From positions 1 to 64,000 of the forward strand of contig DATJNA010000161.1 of assembly GCA_035508435.1 (NCBI GenBank): 64,000 nucleotides of DNA, written 5' to 3'. Positions 41,316-49,686 of this stretch are shown here, one piece after another (within the stretch, counting starts at the first letter, position 1; every line of letters begins with the position of its first letter). The stretch is from JASHVB01 sp035508435 (GTDB lineage: Bacteria > Pseudomonadota > Alphaproteobacteria > Acetobacterales > Acetobacteraceae). The notes below the pieces were generated by a model. It saw nothing but the letters and a program-made list of their open reading frames with translations, did not search any database and was not told the DNA's origin. The position numbers and the translations under genes were made by a program.

Positions 41316-42822
41316 CGGGCCTGGTTCTCAGCAGCGATCCCGATGCGCCGAGGTAACTCGGGACGCCGGTCAGCACGCCGCGGAAATCCTCCAGCGGCTG
41401 GCCGACGCGGATGCCGCGGCTATCGATCCGGTACTCGCGGATGGTCGCCTCATGGCGGCCGGTGCGCTTCTTCATCACCGAGATGGCACGGCGGATCTGG
41501 CCCATGGCCTCGAAAAAGCGCAGCAGCAGCACGGTGTCGGATACGTAGGTCAGATCAACGGGAGTCTGCATCGGGCCGACCAGGCCATGCTGGGCGAGCA
41601 CCATCAGCGTCACCACGCCATTCTGGTTGAGGTAGCTCAGCAGCTCGTGAATCTGCAGCACCAGGAAGGCCTCATCGAGCATGGCACTGCGATAGCCGTT
41701 CAGGCTGTCCAGCACGACGACTGAAGCGCCCCGTTGTTCCACATGGCGGCACACCAGGCTGACGACCTCGCCTGGCGGAAACTCCGCGGGATCGACTTGC
41801 TCGAGCCAGAGCAAGCCGTTTGCCAGATATGGCGTCAGGTCCATGCCCATGCCGGCGGCACGGCTCAGCAGGACATGTCGCACCTCGTCGAACGTGACCA
41901 TCAGCACCCGCTCGCCCTGGGTCAACGCACTGATGACGAACTGCAACGCCAGCGACGATTTCCCCGCCCCGGATGGTCCCAGCAGGAGCGTGCCGGTGCC
42001 ACGGTGCAGCCCGCCGCCGATCAAGGCGTCGAGTTCCGGTACATTGCTGGCGAGCACCGGACCCTCCTGGCGTTGCTCGCGCGACTCAGCGGCGATCAGG
42101 CGTGGGAACAGTACGATGCCGCTCCGGCGGATGACGAAATCGTGGAAGCCGCCACGGAATGCGCGTCCGCGCATCTTGTAGACGCGCAGCCGGCGGCGCT
42201 CGGCACCGAAGGCCGGGGCGACTTGCTCCAGCCGGATGACGCCATGGGCAATGCTGTGCAGTGTCAGGTTGTCGGTTGGCTCGGTCAGGTCATCCAGCAG
42301 AAGCGCGGTCGTGCCATTGCGAGCGAGGTAGTATTTCAGCGCCATCACCTGCCGGCGATAGCGCAGGCCGCTTTGCGCCAACTGGCGAATATCGGCGAGG
42401 CTGTCGAATACGACTCGCGTCGGGCGAACCCGGTCCAGCTCCGCCATCACCATACGCACGGTCTCGCCCAGTTCCAGGTCCGCGGCATAAACGATGGATT
42501 GCTCCAGTGCCGGATCGAGGCTAAGCTCGGGCGGTATCAGCTCGTAGATGTCGATGCCATCGAGCGACCAGTCATGGCTGGCGGCCGCCGCGATCAATTC
42601 CTGGCGGGTTTCCGACAACGTGATGTAGAGACAGCGCTCGCCGTTGGCGCTGCCGTTGCGCAGGAACTGAAGCGCCAGCGTGGTCTTGCCGGTACCGGGT
42701 TCGCCCTCGATCAGGTGGACATGGTTGGGCGCATAGCCGCCGCAGAGAATGCCATCGAGGCCTTCCACACCCGTTGCCAGGGTGCCGGTAACCGCTGCAA
42801 CGGACGTAACGGCAACGGTCAT
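41308..42822 (-). CDS. KaiC-like double-domain ATPase
   Basis: A 504-residue protein made of two RecA-type KaiC domains. Walker A motifs are G40-E-P-G-T-G-K-T-T and G-P-S-G-A-G-K-S-S near 285; each is followed by an E in S-E-T-R or D-E-V-R at the KaiC catalytic-glutamate position, and by V-V-F-D-S-L or V-V-L-D-S-L Walker B strands. There is no kaiA or kaiB nearby. AGGAG 6 nt upstream fixes the ATG at 42822. The overlap with a hybrid kinase suggests a non-clock signalling ATPase. Confidence 0.9.
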   Translation of the reverse strand: MTVAVTSVAAVTGTLATGVEGLDGILCGGYAPNHVHLIEGEPGTGKTTLALQFLRNGSANGERCLYITLSETRQELIAAAASHDWSLDGIDIYELIPPELSLDPALEQSIVYAADLELGETVRMVMAELDRVRPTRVVFDSLADIRQLAQSGLRYRRQVMALKYYLARNGTTALLLDDLTEPTDNLTLHSIAHGVIRLEQVAPAFGAERRRLRVYKMRGRAFRGGFHDFVIRRSGIVLFPRLIAAESREQRQEGPVLASNVPELDALIGGGLHRGTGTLLLGPSGAGKSSLALQFVISALTQGERVLMVTFDEVRHVLLSRAAGMGMDLTPYLANGLLWLEQVDPAEFPPGEVVSLVCRHVEQRGASVVVLDSLNGYRSAMLDEAFLVLQIHELLSYLNQNGVVTLMVLAQHGLVGPMQTPVDLTYVSDTVLLLRFFEAMGQIRRAISVMKKRTGRHEATIREYRIDSRGIRVGQPLEDFRGVLTGVPSYLGASGSLLRTRPDA

Positions 42823-43132
42823 GAATGCTCCTGGCGTTATGTTGCAGGCGAGCATCTATCGAGGAGTGGCGCCGCGCCTCAAGGGGTGCGCCAACAACTG
42901 GCGTTGATCGCCGGGGGCGAGGCGGGTCACGTCGCCGCGAGGCGGCGGCGGTCGGAGCTCCGATCTTTGAGGCGGTACGCAGCGCCGCCATAATGCGCTG
43001 TCAAAGGACGTTTTCGTTTCGTTGCCAGCAGTCCCGGGGCATGGTGGCAAGGCCGTGGGATTACCCTGCCGGCACGCTCCGCCGCGGCGGCGAACTGGCC
43101 GGATCCAAGGCGGGACGCATGGCATCCCGCGG
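42823..43132. other. Intergenic region upstream of the KaiC-like gene
   Basis: 310 bp, GC-rich near the KaiC start and slightly AT-richer around 42995-43020 (tgtcaaaggacgttttcgtttcg has promoter-like composition). No repeat or gene recognised. Confidence 0.4.
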
Positions 43133-43852
43133 TCAGCGGCTTGGTCCCGGCGAGGTGAGACTCGCGATCACCACTGCCAGCACGCCGGTCAGGAAGATCC
43201 CGTCGAACGTGCCGGCCCCGCCGATCGAGGCCACGGGTGCCCCCAGGCCCTGCAACCGGTCCAAGTTGAGCAAGTCGGCACCGATCAGCGTGCCACAACT
43301 GCCGCCGATATAAGCCAACGCGGGCGCGTCGCGGCGTGACAGGATCAGCGCCACGACCGCGGTCACCAGCGCCGGTACGAAGACCGGCACCGCGATGCCC
43401 AGCCCTGCCACCGGATGCGCCAACCAATGGCTGACGGCCGCCACGCAGATGATGGCGACAGGCGCCTGCCGCCATAACTGGTGTCGGAAACACAGGTACA
43501 GCGACACCGCGGTGGGTATCACGGCGCCACCCAGGTTCACGGCTATGATCGTACCGGGCCAGGCGGACACGACCGGCACCACGTACTGCATGCCGAAAAA
43601 GTCGATCAGTTCGCCTGAAACCACATGTCGCGCGGGCAGCTCCGCGATCGGAAGATTGAAATAGCTGCCGAGCAGGCTGGCCAGCAGGATCAGCATCGCC
43701 CCGCGCCGGCTGAGGCCGATCCGCATATAGGCATAGCGGAGCGTCCCGATCTCCAGCATGACCCACAGGATCGCGAGCACCCCGACCAGGAGCGCAAAGA
43801 ACGGAGCGGAGAGCGGCAGGTAATGCATCGAGTTGAAAAGCATGGCCTCCAT
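43133..43852 (-). CDS. DUF1614 membrane protein
   Basis: A 239-residue protein with about seven hydrophobic helices. L-G-S-Y-F-N-L-P-I-A, A-V-N-L-G-G-A-V-I-P-T-A-V-S and G-G-A-G-T-F-D-G-I-F-L-T-G are typical of DUF1614, an inner-membrane family of unknown function found in methanogens and proteobacteria. An ATG at 43843 is an equally possible start. Divergent from SCO1 across a 21-bp repeat array. Confidence 0.8.
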   Translation of the reverse strand: MEAMLFNSMHYLPLSAPFFALLVGVLAILWVMLEIGTLRYAYMRIGLSRRGAMLILLASLLGSYFNLPIAELPARHVVSGELIDFFGMQYVVPVVSAWPGTIIAVNLGGAVIPTAVSLYLCFRHQLWRQAPVAIICVAAVSHWLAHPVAGLGIAVPVFVPALVTAVVALILSRRDAPALAYIGGSCGTLIGADLLNLDRLQGLGAPVASIGGAGTFDGIFLTGVLAVVIASLTSPGPSR

Positions 43853-43992
43853 CTTGGTCTCGCAACGGCGGGCGGCAACCAGGCGAGCGGCAGGCGGCAG
43901 CCAGGAGGGATTACCGAAACCCTAGGTATTGTTAACTTTCCCGCGCGCCGGCACGGCGCAAGTTTGCCGCCGCTCGATGATTCCCTTGCGCA

Positions 43993-44118
43993 GGGAGGAG
44001 TGTCCCTGTTGCAGGGAGGAGTGTCCCTGTTGCTGGGAGGAGTGTCCCTGTTGCCGGGACGAGTGCTCCTCTTGCAGGGACGAGTGATTCCCCGCGGGGG
44101 ACGAACGTTCCCCTGGGA
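43993..44118. repeat. Six tandem units of exactly 21 bp in a divergent promoter region
   Basis: Units start at 43993, 44014, 44035, 44056, 44077 and 44098. The first three are gggaggagtgtccctgttgc plus one base; the next three keep ggga-gag-tg and drift. 21 bp is two turns of B-DNA, so the same DNA face is presented each time. The array lies between DUF1614 and SCO1, which diverge; the rest of this gap shows no gene. Confidence 0.9.
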
Positions 44119-44213
44119 GACAGAGGAAAGACGATGCCGGATTGTCCTGGCGCACGCACCTTGGCCCAGCCGCGATGACGCAGCGAAGCACCCTGTTGCC
44201 ATCGATCGCGACG

Positions 44214-44852
44214 ATGCGGAGGCGCACACTGTTGCGGTCTGCCGCACTGACGCTGCCGCTCGCCGCCTGCGCCCGGAAGACGGCCTGGCACGAGACAGAC
44301 ATCTCCGGCGCGATGCCGCGTCTGTCATTCGCCATGACCGATGCGATGACCGGCAGCCAGGTCACCGCGGCGGATTTTCGTGGCAAGGTGACCTTGCTCT
44401 ATTTCGGCTACACGCAGTGTCCGGACTATTGCCCGACGACACTGACCAACCTCGCCGCCGTGCTGCACAACCTGGGCAAGCAGGCCGATCGGGTGCGCAT
44501 ATTGTTCGTCACGGTCGATCCCAACCGCGACTCATTGCCGATCCTCAAACACTACACGGCCCTGTTCGCGCCGCAGATGGTTGGGTTGCGTGGCACGCCC
44601 GACGAACTCGCATCGCTCGCCCGCCGCTACCGCGTGGCCTATTCCGTGACGCCCGCTCGTAACGGCCATCCTTACGCGGTTACGCATAGCGCGATCGTCT
44701 ATGTCTTCGACCAATCGGGGAATGCGCGGCTGATCATCGCTGCCATGGCGACGCCGCGGCCGGACATCGGCGGCACCACCGCCGACTTGCGGCGGCTGAT
44801 CGACAATGGCGGTGCCCCCAGCCTGCTGGACCGGATCGAGCGCATCGTCTGA
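44214..44852 (+). CDS. SCO1/SenC-type copper chaperone, lipoprotein
   Basis: About 212 residues from this ATG. A short basic start M-R-R-R-T-L-L precedes a hydrophobic stretch and lipobox L-A-A-C19. The thioredoxin-like domain has the copper motif C69-P-D-Y-C73-P and the third ligand H158 in V-T-H-S-A-I-V-Y-V-F-D. SCO proteins deliver copper to the CuA site of cytochrome c oxidase on the periplasmic face. No oxidase genes are here. An in-frame ATG at 44175 would push the signal peptide inward, so I prefer 44214. Confidence 0.85.
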   Translation: MRRRTLLRSAALTLPLAACARKTAWHETDISGAMPRLSFAMTDAMTGSQVTAADFRGKVTLLYFGYTQCPDYCPTTLTNLAAVLHNLGKQADRVRILFVTVDPNRDSLPILKHYTALFAPQMVGLRGTPDELASLARRYRVAYSVTPARNGHPYAVTHSAIVYVFDQSGNARLIIAAMATPRPDIGGTTADLRRLIDNGGAPSLLDRIERIV

Positions 44853-45090
44853 TCAGGACCAGAGGTTTCGAGCACGACCGGAGCTATTTGAGCACGACCG
44901 GCGATCTCGGAGCATGACCGGCGATCTCGGAGCATGACCGGACCTGTTTGACCAAGGCCAGAGGTCTCGGAGCACGACCGGCGATCTCCGAGCACAACCG
45001 GAGATCTCCGAGCACGACCGGACATCTGTGAGCAAGACCAGAGGTCTCGCGGCAGGACGGACGAGGGCTGAGCAAGACCGGCAGGCGCGG
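44851..45090. repeat. Twelve tandem units of exactly 20 bp between convergent genes
   Basis: Units start every 20 bp from 44851 to 45071 with no slippage. The model unit is agcacgaccggagatctcgg; the outermost units are the most diverged (ggcaggacggacgagggctg at 45051). The array overlaps the last two bases of SCO1 and stops just before the small gene at 45092. Confidence 0.92.
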
Positions 45091-45091
45091 G

Positions 45092-45424
45092 TCACAGGCG
45101 ACGACGGGTCTTGCGCGCCTCCAGCTCTTTGCGGGCACGTTCGATCATTGCGACCGTGCCCTTGCGCTCGGACTTGAACCGCAGACGCGCCCGGGCGTGC
45201 ATGTTCTCCAGGACGCCCAACAGATCCTCCGCGGAAGCCAGGTCGCCGCGTTGCAGTGCGGCACGGAACACGTCTTCCACCGCGTCCTCCAGCCGCCGCC
45301 GCAGCCAGTTCTGCGCGTGGTAGGGCGGCTCGGCGGCGGCGCCCAGCCGGTTCTCGGCAAGTGGGGACAATCGCGCCGTCCCGCCGATACCGAACGACAT
45401 CCGCCGCAACTTGCCCTCCTCCAT
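45092..45424 (-). CDS. Small hypothetical protein downstream of an XRE regulator
   Basis: About 110 residues starting M-E-E-G-K-L-R-R-M-S-F-G. The second half is a charged, helical stretch (E-D-L-L-G-V-L-E-N-M-H-A-R-A-R-L-R-F) ending R-K-T-R-R-R-L. I do not recognise a family. The ATG overlaps the stop of the XRE gene as TAATG, so the two are translated together and it may act with the regulator. Confidence 0.6.
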   Translation of the reverse strand: MEEGKLRRMSFGIGGTARLSPLAENRLGAAAEPPYHAQNWLRRRLEDAVEDVFRAALQRGDLASAEDLLGVLENMHARARLRFKSERKGTVAMIERARKELEARKTRRRL

Positions 45425-45756
45425 TACCGGCGCGCCAGTCTCCGGGCAGTGCGTAGCAGGAGCTGGCGGTCCTCCGGGACACATTCTCGATACAGCCGTA
45501 ACAGCGCCAGCTCGTCTCCGGTTCCCGCATGCATTGGCGCGCGTTTGTCGCGCCCGTGGGTCAGATGCTCAATGCCGACCGACAGCACCTCGGCAATCCG
45601 CGAGAGGTTCCCGGTCAACTGCCCGGCCCGGCCAGTCTCCCATTGCGCCACCGCGCTGCGGGAAACGCCGACGGCCTCGGCCAGTTGCTCCTGGGTCCAG
45701 CCATGCTCCTGCCGTGCCGCCCGAATTCGTTCGCCAATCTGTGCTGGGTCGCTCAT
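45424..45756 (-). CDS. XRE-family helix-turn-helix regulator
   Basis: A 110-residue protein with an HTH at about 9-60: I-G-E-R-I-R-A-A-R-Q, W-T-Q-E-Q-L-A-E-A-V-G-V-S-R-S-A-V-A-Q-W-E, followed by L-S-R-I-A-E-V-L. This is the lambda-repressor type fold. AAGGA lies just before the ATG at 45756. It is divergent from the HTH gene at 45948 across a strong promoter, so autoregulation or a small switch is likely. Confidence 0.85.
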   Translation of the reverse strand: MSDPAQIGERIRAARQEHGWTQEQLAEAVGVSRSAVAQWETGRAGQLTGNLSRIAEVLSVGIEHLTHGRDKRAPMHAGTGDELALLRLYRECVPEDRQLLLRTARRLARR

Positions 45757-45887
45757 GGCGTCCTTGTAGGTCAGATTCGCTAACGAGGGAAGCGAAATTA
45801 CCGTGCCTCGATCGGCCACCTCCGTGGCGGCCGGTGTTAGCTGCCCGACGGTCGAAACCGGGCCGGCCAGGGCCGCGCCGACAGTTA

Positions 45888-45917
45888 TTGACACTGACTA
45901 TCATAGGTATGTATACT
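45888..45917 (+). promoter_or_regulatory. Near-consensus sigma-70 promoter
   Basis: TTGACA at 45888-45893, 18-bp spacer, TATACT at 45912-45917. It reads toward the gene at 45948. The surrounding actatcataggtatgtatac is AT-rich and partly palindromic, a plausible operator for the divergent XRE protein. Confidence 0.7.
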
Positions 45918-45947
45918 AACTTCCGGCAATCGACGGAGCGACCTCAG

Positions 45948-46235
45948 ATGCAACGCAGACTGTATTGGACGCAGGGCCAGGACACCCAGATCCGGCGCCG
46001 CCGCATCGAAGGAGCCAGTTGGGAGACCATTGCCGCCGAACTCTCGCTGCACGTGCGGGTCGTCATCGCCCGGGCCCGACGTCTGGGCATCCGGATGGAC
46101 CCGATCACGGACCCGCCGCCGGAAGATCCGTTGCGTGAGCCGCTGCCGGCCGGTCATCCGAGAACCTGGCGTGCGCTGACGGCCGGGACGGTGTTGCAGA
46201 GCGAGCGCTACCCGCTGCGGCACTTCCGCCGTTGA
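45948..46235 (+). CDS. Small Myb/SANT-like helix-turn-helix protein
   Basis: A 95-residue protein whose first 50 residues read Y-W-T-Q-G-Q-D-T-Q-I-R-R-R-R-I-E-G-A-S-W-E-T-I-A-A-E-L, then V-I-A-R-A-R-R-L-G-I. The spacing W-x4-D...R-x-x-G-x-S-W-x-x-I-A resembles GcrA- and SANT-type DNA-binding domains of phage and alphaproteobacteria. The ATG at 45948 has GGAG 9 nt upstream; another at 45909 overlaps the -10 box and is unlikely. Confidence 0.6.
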   Translation: MQRRLYWTQGQDTQIRRRRIEGASWETIAAELSLHVRVVIARARRLGIRMDPITDPPPEDPLREPLPAGHPRTWRALTAGTVLQSERYPLRHFRR

Positions 46236-46261
46236 TGCATTGAAACAAGGAATCCGACGTC

Positions 46262-46747
46262 ATGGCTGTTAGCGCCAAGACCAGGGCTGCCGCACCGCCA
46301 CCGATCCGGCCCGCCGCGGCAGCACCCCGCGGCGGCGGGCCGGTCGACGCCAATTACGTGATCTATCGCCTGGAAGAGGCCGGCTCGACCTTGCTCGCGC
46401 TGCCTGGCACTGGCTGGACGACCAAACTGCGCACCTCGAATATCGAGATCGTCCGCACCGCCCTGGAAAGTTACGGCTGGTCCGCCGCGCGCATCCGCCC
46501 CGCCGTGCCGTCGGCGGAAAAGATCACCCGCATGGATGAGGCCATGCGCTGGCTCGGTATGATCCCGGCAGACCGCTACGTATTGCGCCGCATCGTCGGC
46601 GCCCGCAGCCTCGTTCACCCGATCTCCGAGCGTCATCTCTTCCCCTGGCGCCGGCTCGCCGCGGCACTGGGCGCCGACCACAAGGCAGTGCAGCGCTGGC
46701 ACGCCCAGGCGATCGACATGATCGTCGCCGCCCTGAACCGCAACTGA
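46262..46747 (+). CDS. DUF6362-like (phage-associated) protein
   Basis: A 161-residue protein. The C-terminal two thirds read R-M-D-E-A-M-R-W-L-G-M-I-P-A-D-R-Y-V-L-R-R, then P-W-R-R-L-A-A-A-L-G-A-D-H-K-A-V-Q-R-W-H-A-Q-A-I, a helix-turn-helix with the layout of DUF6362 proteins often found in prophages. The N terminus is Ala/Pro-rich. It follows the SANT-like gene by 26 bp. Confidence 0.6.
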   Translation: MAVSAKTRAAAPPPIRPAAAAPRGGGPVDANYVIYRLEEAGSTLLALPGTGWTTKLRTSNIEIVRTALESYGWSAARIRPAVPSAEKITRMDEAMRWLGMIPADRYVLRRIVGARSLVHPISERHLFPWRRLAAALGADHKAVQRWHAQAIDMIVAALNRN

Positions 46748-46915
46748 CTATGGCCGGCGGCGACAGGGTTGCCTGGAAAAGTTGCATTTCATCCACTATT
46801 TTCATTATTTGTTATGATATTCCATTGCCACTACAACTCTACGTAGAAGATATCGGGCGGCCTGAGGACACCTGGCCTGAACCAAACCCTCCTTGCTTCC
46901 TCCGGACCGGACAGG

Positions 46916-49597
46916 ATGCCTCAGCCAGAAACCGAGTCGCCTGCAGCGCTCCGGCCCGCCCTGGCCCAGCCGGGGCACATCACCCGCGCAGATCGCGCCA
47001 ACGGCGGGCAGCAACGCCGCCTCTGGGCGCTCCACGCTTGCGGCTTCGCCCTGCTGTTTGCCGCTCTCGGCGCGATTCTCGCCATGAGCGTCCACACTGG
47101 CCGCGCCGACGCCTGGGTCGCGCGCGCGCTCGAGTCACGCCGCGCCGTCGGGTCCTTGCTCAATCTCGTCCAGGACGCCGAGAGCTCGGTCGGCGCCTAC
47201 CTGCTGACGCGCGACCCCGCGCCGATGGCAGCATTCGAACTGGCGCGCAGTGGCGTGCCCGCCGCCGAGGCGCATCTGCACACCGCCGTCGCCGACGACC
47301 CGGCGCAGCTTGACCGTCTCGACGCGCTGCTGCCGCTGATTGGGCAGCGGCTGACGATGCTGGCCACCACCATGACGGCGGCACGCAACGGCAGTGGGCA
47401 GGGGCCGGCGGAGCAAGCGCTGCGGCGCGACGGCGTCAGGTTGATGGCGCAGATCAGGGACGGGCTTGGCGCGATCGACGCGGCGGAGGCCGCCCTGCTG
47501 AGGCGGCGCCGACACGCCGCCGATCTCGCCCGGCGGCAGCTCATGCTCGGCAGCAGCGCGGCCCTGAGCCTCGCGCTATTGCTCGGCGTGCTCACCGCCT
47601 GGCTCGGCCAGCGCCAGGCCGTCGCCCTGCGCGCCGACAACGCAAGGCTTGCCAGTGCGGTCAATGCTCGCACCGACGCATTGCGCAACAGCGAGCGCCG
47701 TTTCCGGCAGGTCTTCAATGACACCCCGATCGGCCTGTCGATCGCCACCGCAAGCACCGGCCGCTTCATCGCCGCCAATCCGGCGCTCTGCCGCATGTTC
47801 GGCTACAGCGAGGCCGAATTGCTCGGCCGCACGGCGCGAGAGTTCGCCCATCCGGACGACGCCGACATCGCTGTGCCGATCAACCCCGACACCACCCAGC
47901 AGTGGCAGCCGACGGAGAAGCGCTATGTCACCAAGCGCGGCACGGTGATCTTTGCCCGAGTGGGTGTGGTGCCGCTGGCGCTTCCCGTGGAAGACGAACC
48001 GCTGGTGCTCGGCGCGGCCGAGGACATCACCCGCGAGAAGCAGATCGAGACCGCTCTGCGTGACAGCGAGGAACGGATGCGGCTGGCGGTGGAAGCCGCT
48101 GGCCTCGGCGTGTGGGAGTACGACCGCCGGCGCGGCGAAGTGCGCCTGGATGCGCGGGCCGCCGAGCTGGCCGGCGGTGAACTGCCCGCCCAGGTCTGGC
48201 TGGCCCAGTACGGACCCGAGCTTGCAGCCTGGCGTGAGCTGATCCACCCCGATGACGCGGTCGCTTATGCAACCATTGAAGCCGCCCTGTACGAGGGCAC
48301 CAGCGACAAGGCACAGCGCGAATTCCGGGTGCGACGGCCGGATGGTGCCTGGACCTGGCTGTCCGCCTTCAGCACCAGCGCCGAACGCAACCCCGAAACC
48401 GGACTCGCATTGCGGGTCGTCACCATCCTGCACGACGTCACGCTGCGCCGTGAAACCGAGATCGAACTGCGCCATACCCATCGTCTGGAAGCGGTCGGTC
48501 AGCTCACGGGCGGCGTCGCACACGATTTCAACAATTTGCTCGGCGCCATTCTCGGCCATACCGAATTCCTGCTGGATCTGCTGGCAGAGCGCAGCGAGGC
48601 GCGCGAGCTCGCCCTGGAGATCCTGGATTGCGCACTGAACGGCGCTGCGCTGACCCAGCGATTGCTCGCCTTCGCGCGGCGCCAGCCGCTGCAGCCCGCG
48701 GTGATCGACCTGAACGAGTACGTGCCGGTTCACGTCTCGCTGCTGCAGCGGACGCTGGGCGAGACGATCACCATCGAGGTCGATCTCGGCCCGGATCTGT
48801 GGCTGATCCACGCCGATCCGTCACAGATCGTCGATGTATTGCTGAATCTCGCCATCAACGCCCGCGACGCCATGCCACATGGCGGCCGCCTGACCATCGC
48901 AACGGCCAACGTTGCGCTGGACGCCGCGTTTTGCCTGCGCAACCCCGAGGCGCAGCCCGGCGAGTACGTCATGCTGTCGGTCGCCGATACCGGCACCGGC
49001 ATGGCACCGGATGTGCTGGCGCGGGCGGTCGAACCCTTCTTCACCACCAAGGCGCCTGGCAAGGGCAGCGGCCTTGGCCTCAGCACGATATACGGGTTCG
49101 CCCGTCAATCGGGCGGCTATCTCGACATCGACAGCGCACTCGGCCAGGGCACCAGGGTACGGCTCTACCTGCCGCGCACGCAAGCCGAGCGCAGCACCGC
49201 GACCGAGCACCAGGGTCGCACGCCGCTGCCCCGTGGCAAGGAATCGATCCTGGTGGTGGACGACAATGACGCCATGCGCACCACCGCTGCGCGGAACCTG
49301 GCGGCCTTGGGCTACCACGTGCGCATTGCCGCCGACGGCCCTTCCGCACTCGCCATCCTGCGGTCCGGCGCGCGGTTCGATCTGCTGTTCACCGACATGG
49401 TGATGCCGAATGGCCTGAGCGGTTTGCAGTTGGCGGAGGCCGCCCGCCTGCTGCAGCCGGGCCTGCGTGTCCTGTTCACCACCGGCTTCGCGCCCGAGGA
49501 TGACCCCGAAACAGGCGTGAAGGAGATCGGCGCTCTGCGCAAGCCGTATCGCCGGCGCGAACTGGCGGAGCGGGTACGCGCGATGCTGGAAGGCTGA
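46916..49597 (+). CDS. Hybrid histidine kinase: CHASE3-like sensor, two PAS, HisKA, HATPase, receiver
   Basis: An 893-residue membrane kinase. TM1 is at about 38-58, a CHASE3-like helical domain runs to about 205 (L-V-Q-D-A-E-S-S-V-G-A-Y-L-L-T), TM2 is at about 212-230, PAS domains lie near 260-380 and 385-510, H-box G-G-V-A-H-D-F-N-N-L-L, N-box N-L-A-I-N-A-R-D-A-M, and a receiver ends the protein with Asp in L-L-F-T-D-M-V-M-P. The catalytic core is very like that of the kinase at 39147. An AT-rich leader precedes it. Confidence 0.9.
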   Translation: MPQPETESPAALRPALAQPGHITRADRANGGQQRRLWALHACGFALLFAALGAILAMSVHTGRADAWVARALESRRAVGSLLNLVQDAESSVGAYLLTRDPAPMAAFELARSGVPAAEAHLHTAVADDPAQLDRLDALLPLIGQRLTMLATTMTAARNGSGQGPAEQALRRDGVRLMAQIRDGLGAIDAAEAALLRRRRHAADLARRQLMLGSSAALSLALLLGVLTAWLGQRQAVALRADNARLASAVNARTDALRNSERRFRQVFNDTPIGLSIATASTGRFIAANPALCRMFGYSEAELLGRTAREFAHPDDADIAVPINPDTTQQWQPTEKRYVTKRGTVIFARVGVVPLALPVEDEPLVLGAAEDITREKQIETALRDSEERMRLAVEAAGLGVWEYDRRRGEVRLDARAAELAGGELPAQVWLAQYGPELAAWRELIHPDDAVAYATIEAALYEGTSDKAQREFRVRRPDGAWTWLSAFSTSAERNPETGLALRVVTILHDVTLRRETEIELRHTHRLEAVGQLTGGVAHDFNNLLGAILGHTEFLLDLLAERSEARELALEILDCALNGAALTQRLLAFARRQPLQPAVIDLNEYVPVHVSLLQRTLGETITIEVDLGPDLWLIHADPSQIVDVLLNLAINARDAMPHGGRLTIATANVALDAAFCLRNPEAQPGEYVMLSVADTGTGMAPDVLARAVEPFFTTKAPGKGSGLGLSTIYGFARQSGGYLDIDSALGQGTRVRLYLPRTQAERSTATEHQGRTPLPRGKESILVVDDNDAMRTTAARNLAALGYHVRIAADGPSALAILRSGARFDLLFTDMVMPNGLSGLQLAEAARLLQPGLRVLFTTGFAPEDDPETGVKEIGALRKPYRRRELAERVRAMLEG

Positions 49598-49686
49598 CCG
49601 GCGCCGGAGTGCGACGATCAGCGAATCCCGCCGCTTTGGGGAAACCACTTGCCCCGCGGCAGATCCACGAGGCAAGTATCCCAGCC

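Noticed and set aside
44851..45090. CRISPR array
   Set aside because: Units abut directly at 20 bp with no spacers, and no cas genes are present. The same reasoning applies to the arrays at 36550, 43993, 16254 and 57008.
46782..46818. Sigma-70 promoter upstream of the CHASE3-like kinase (TTGCAT ... TATGAT)
   Set aside because: The spacer is 25 bp, too long for a normal promoter; only the AT-richness is clear.
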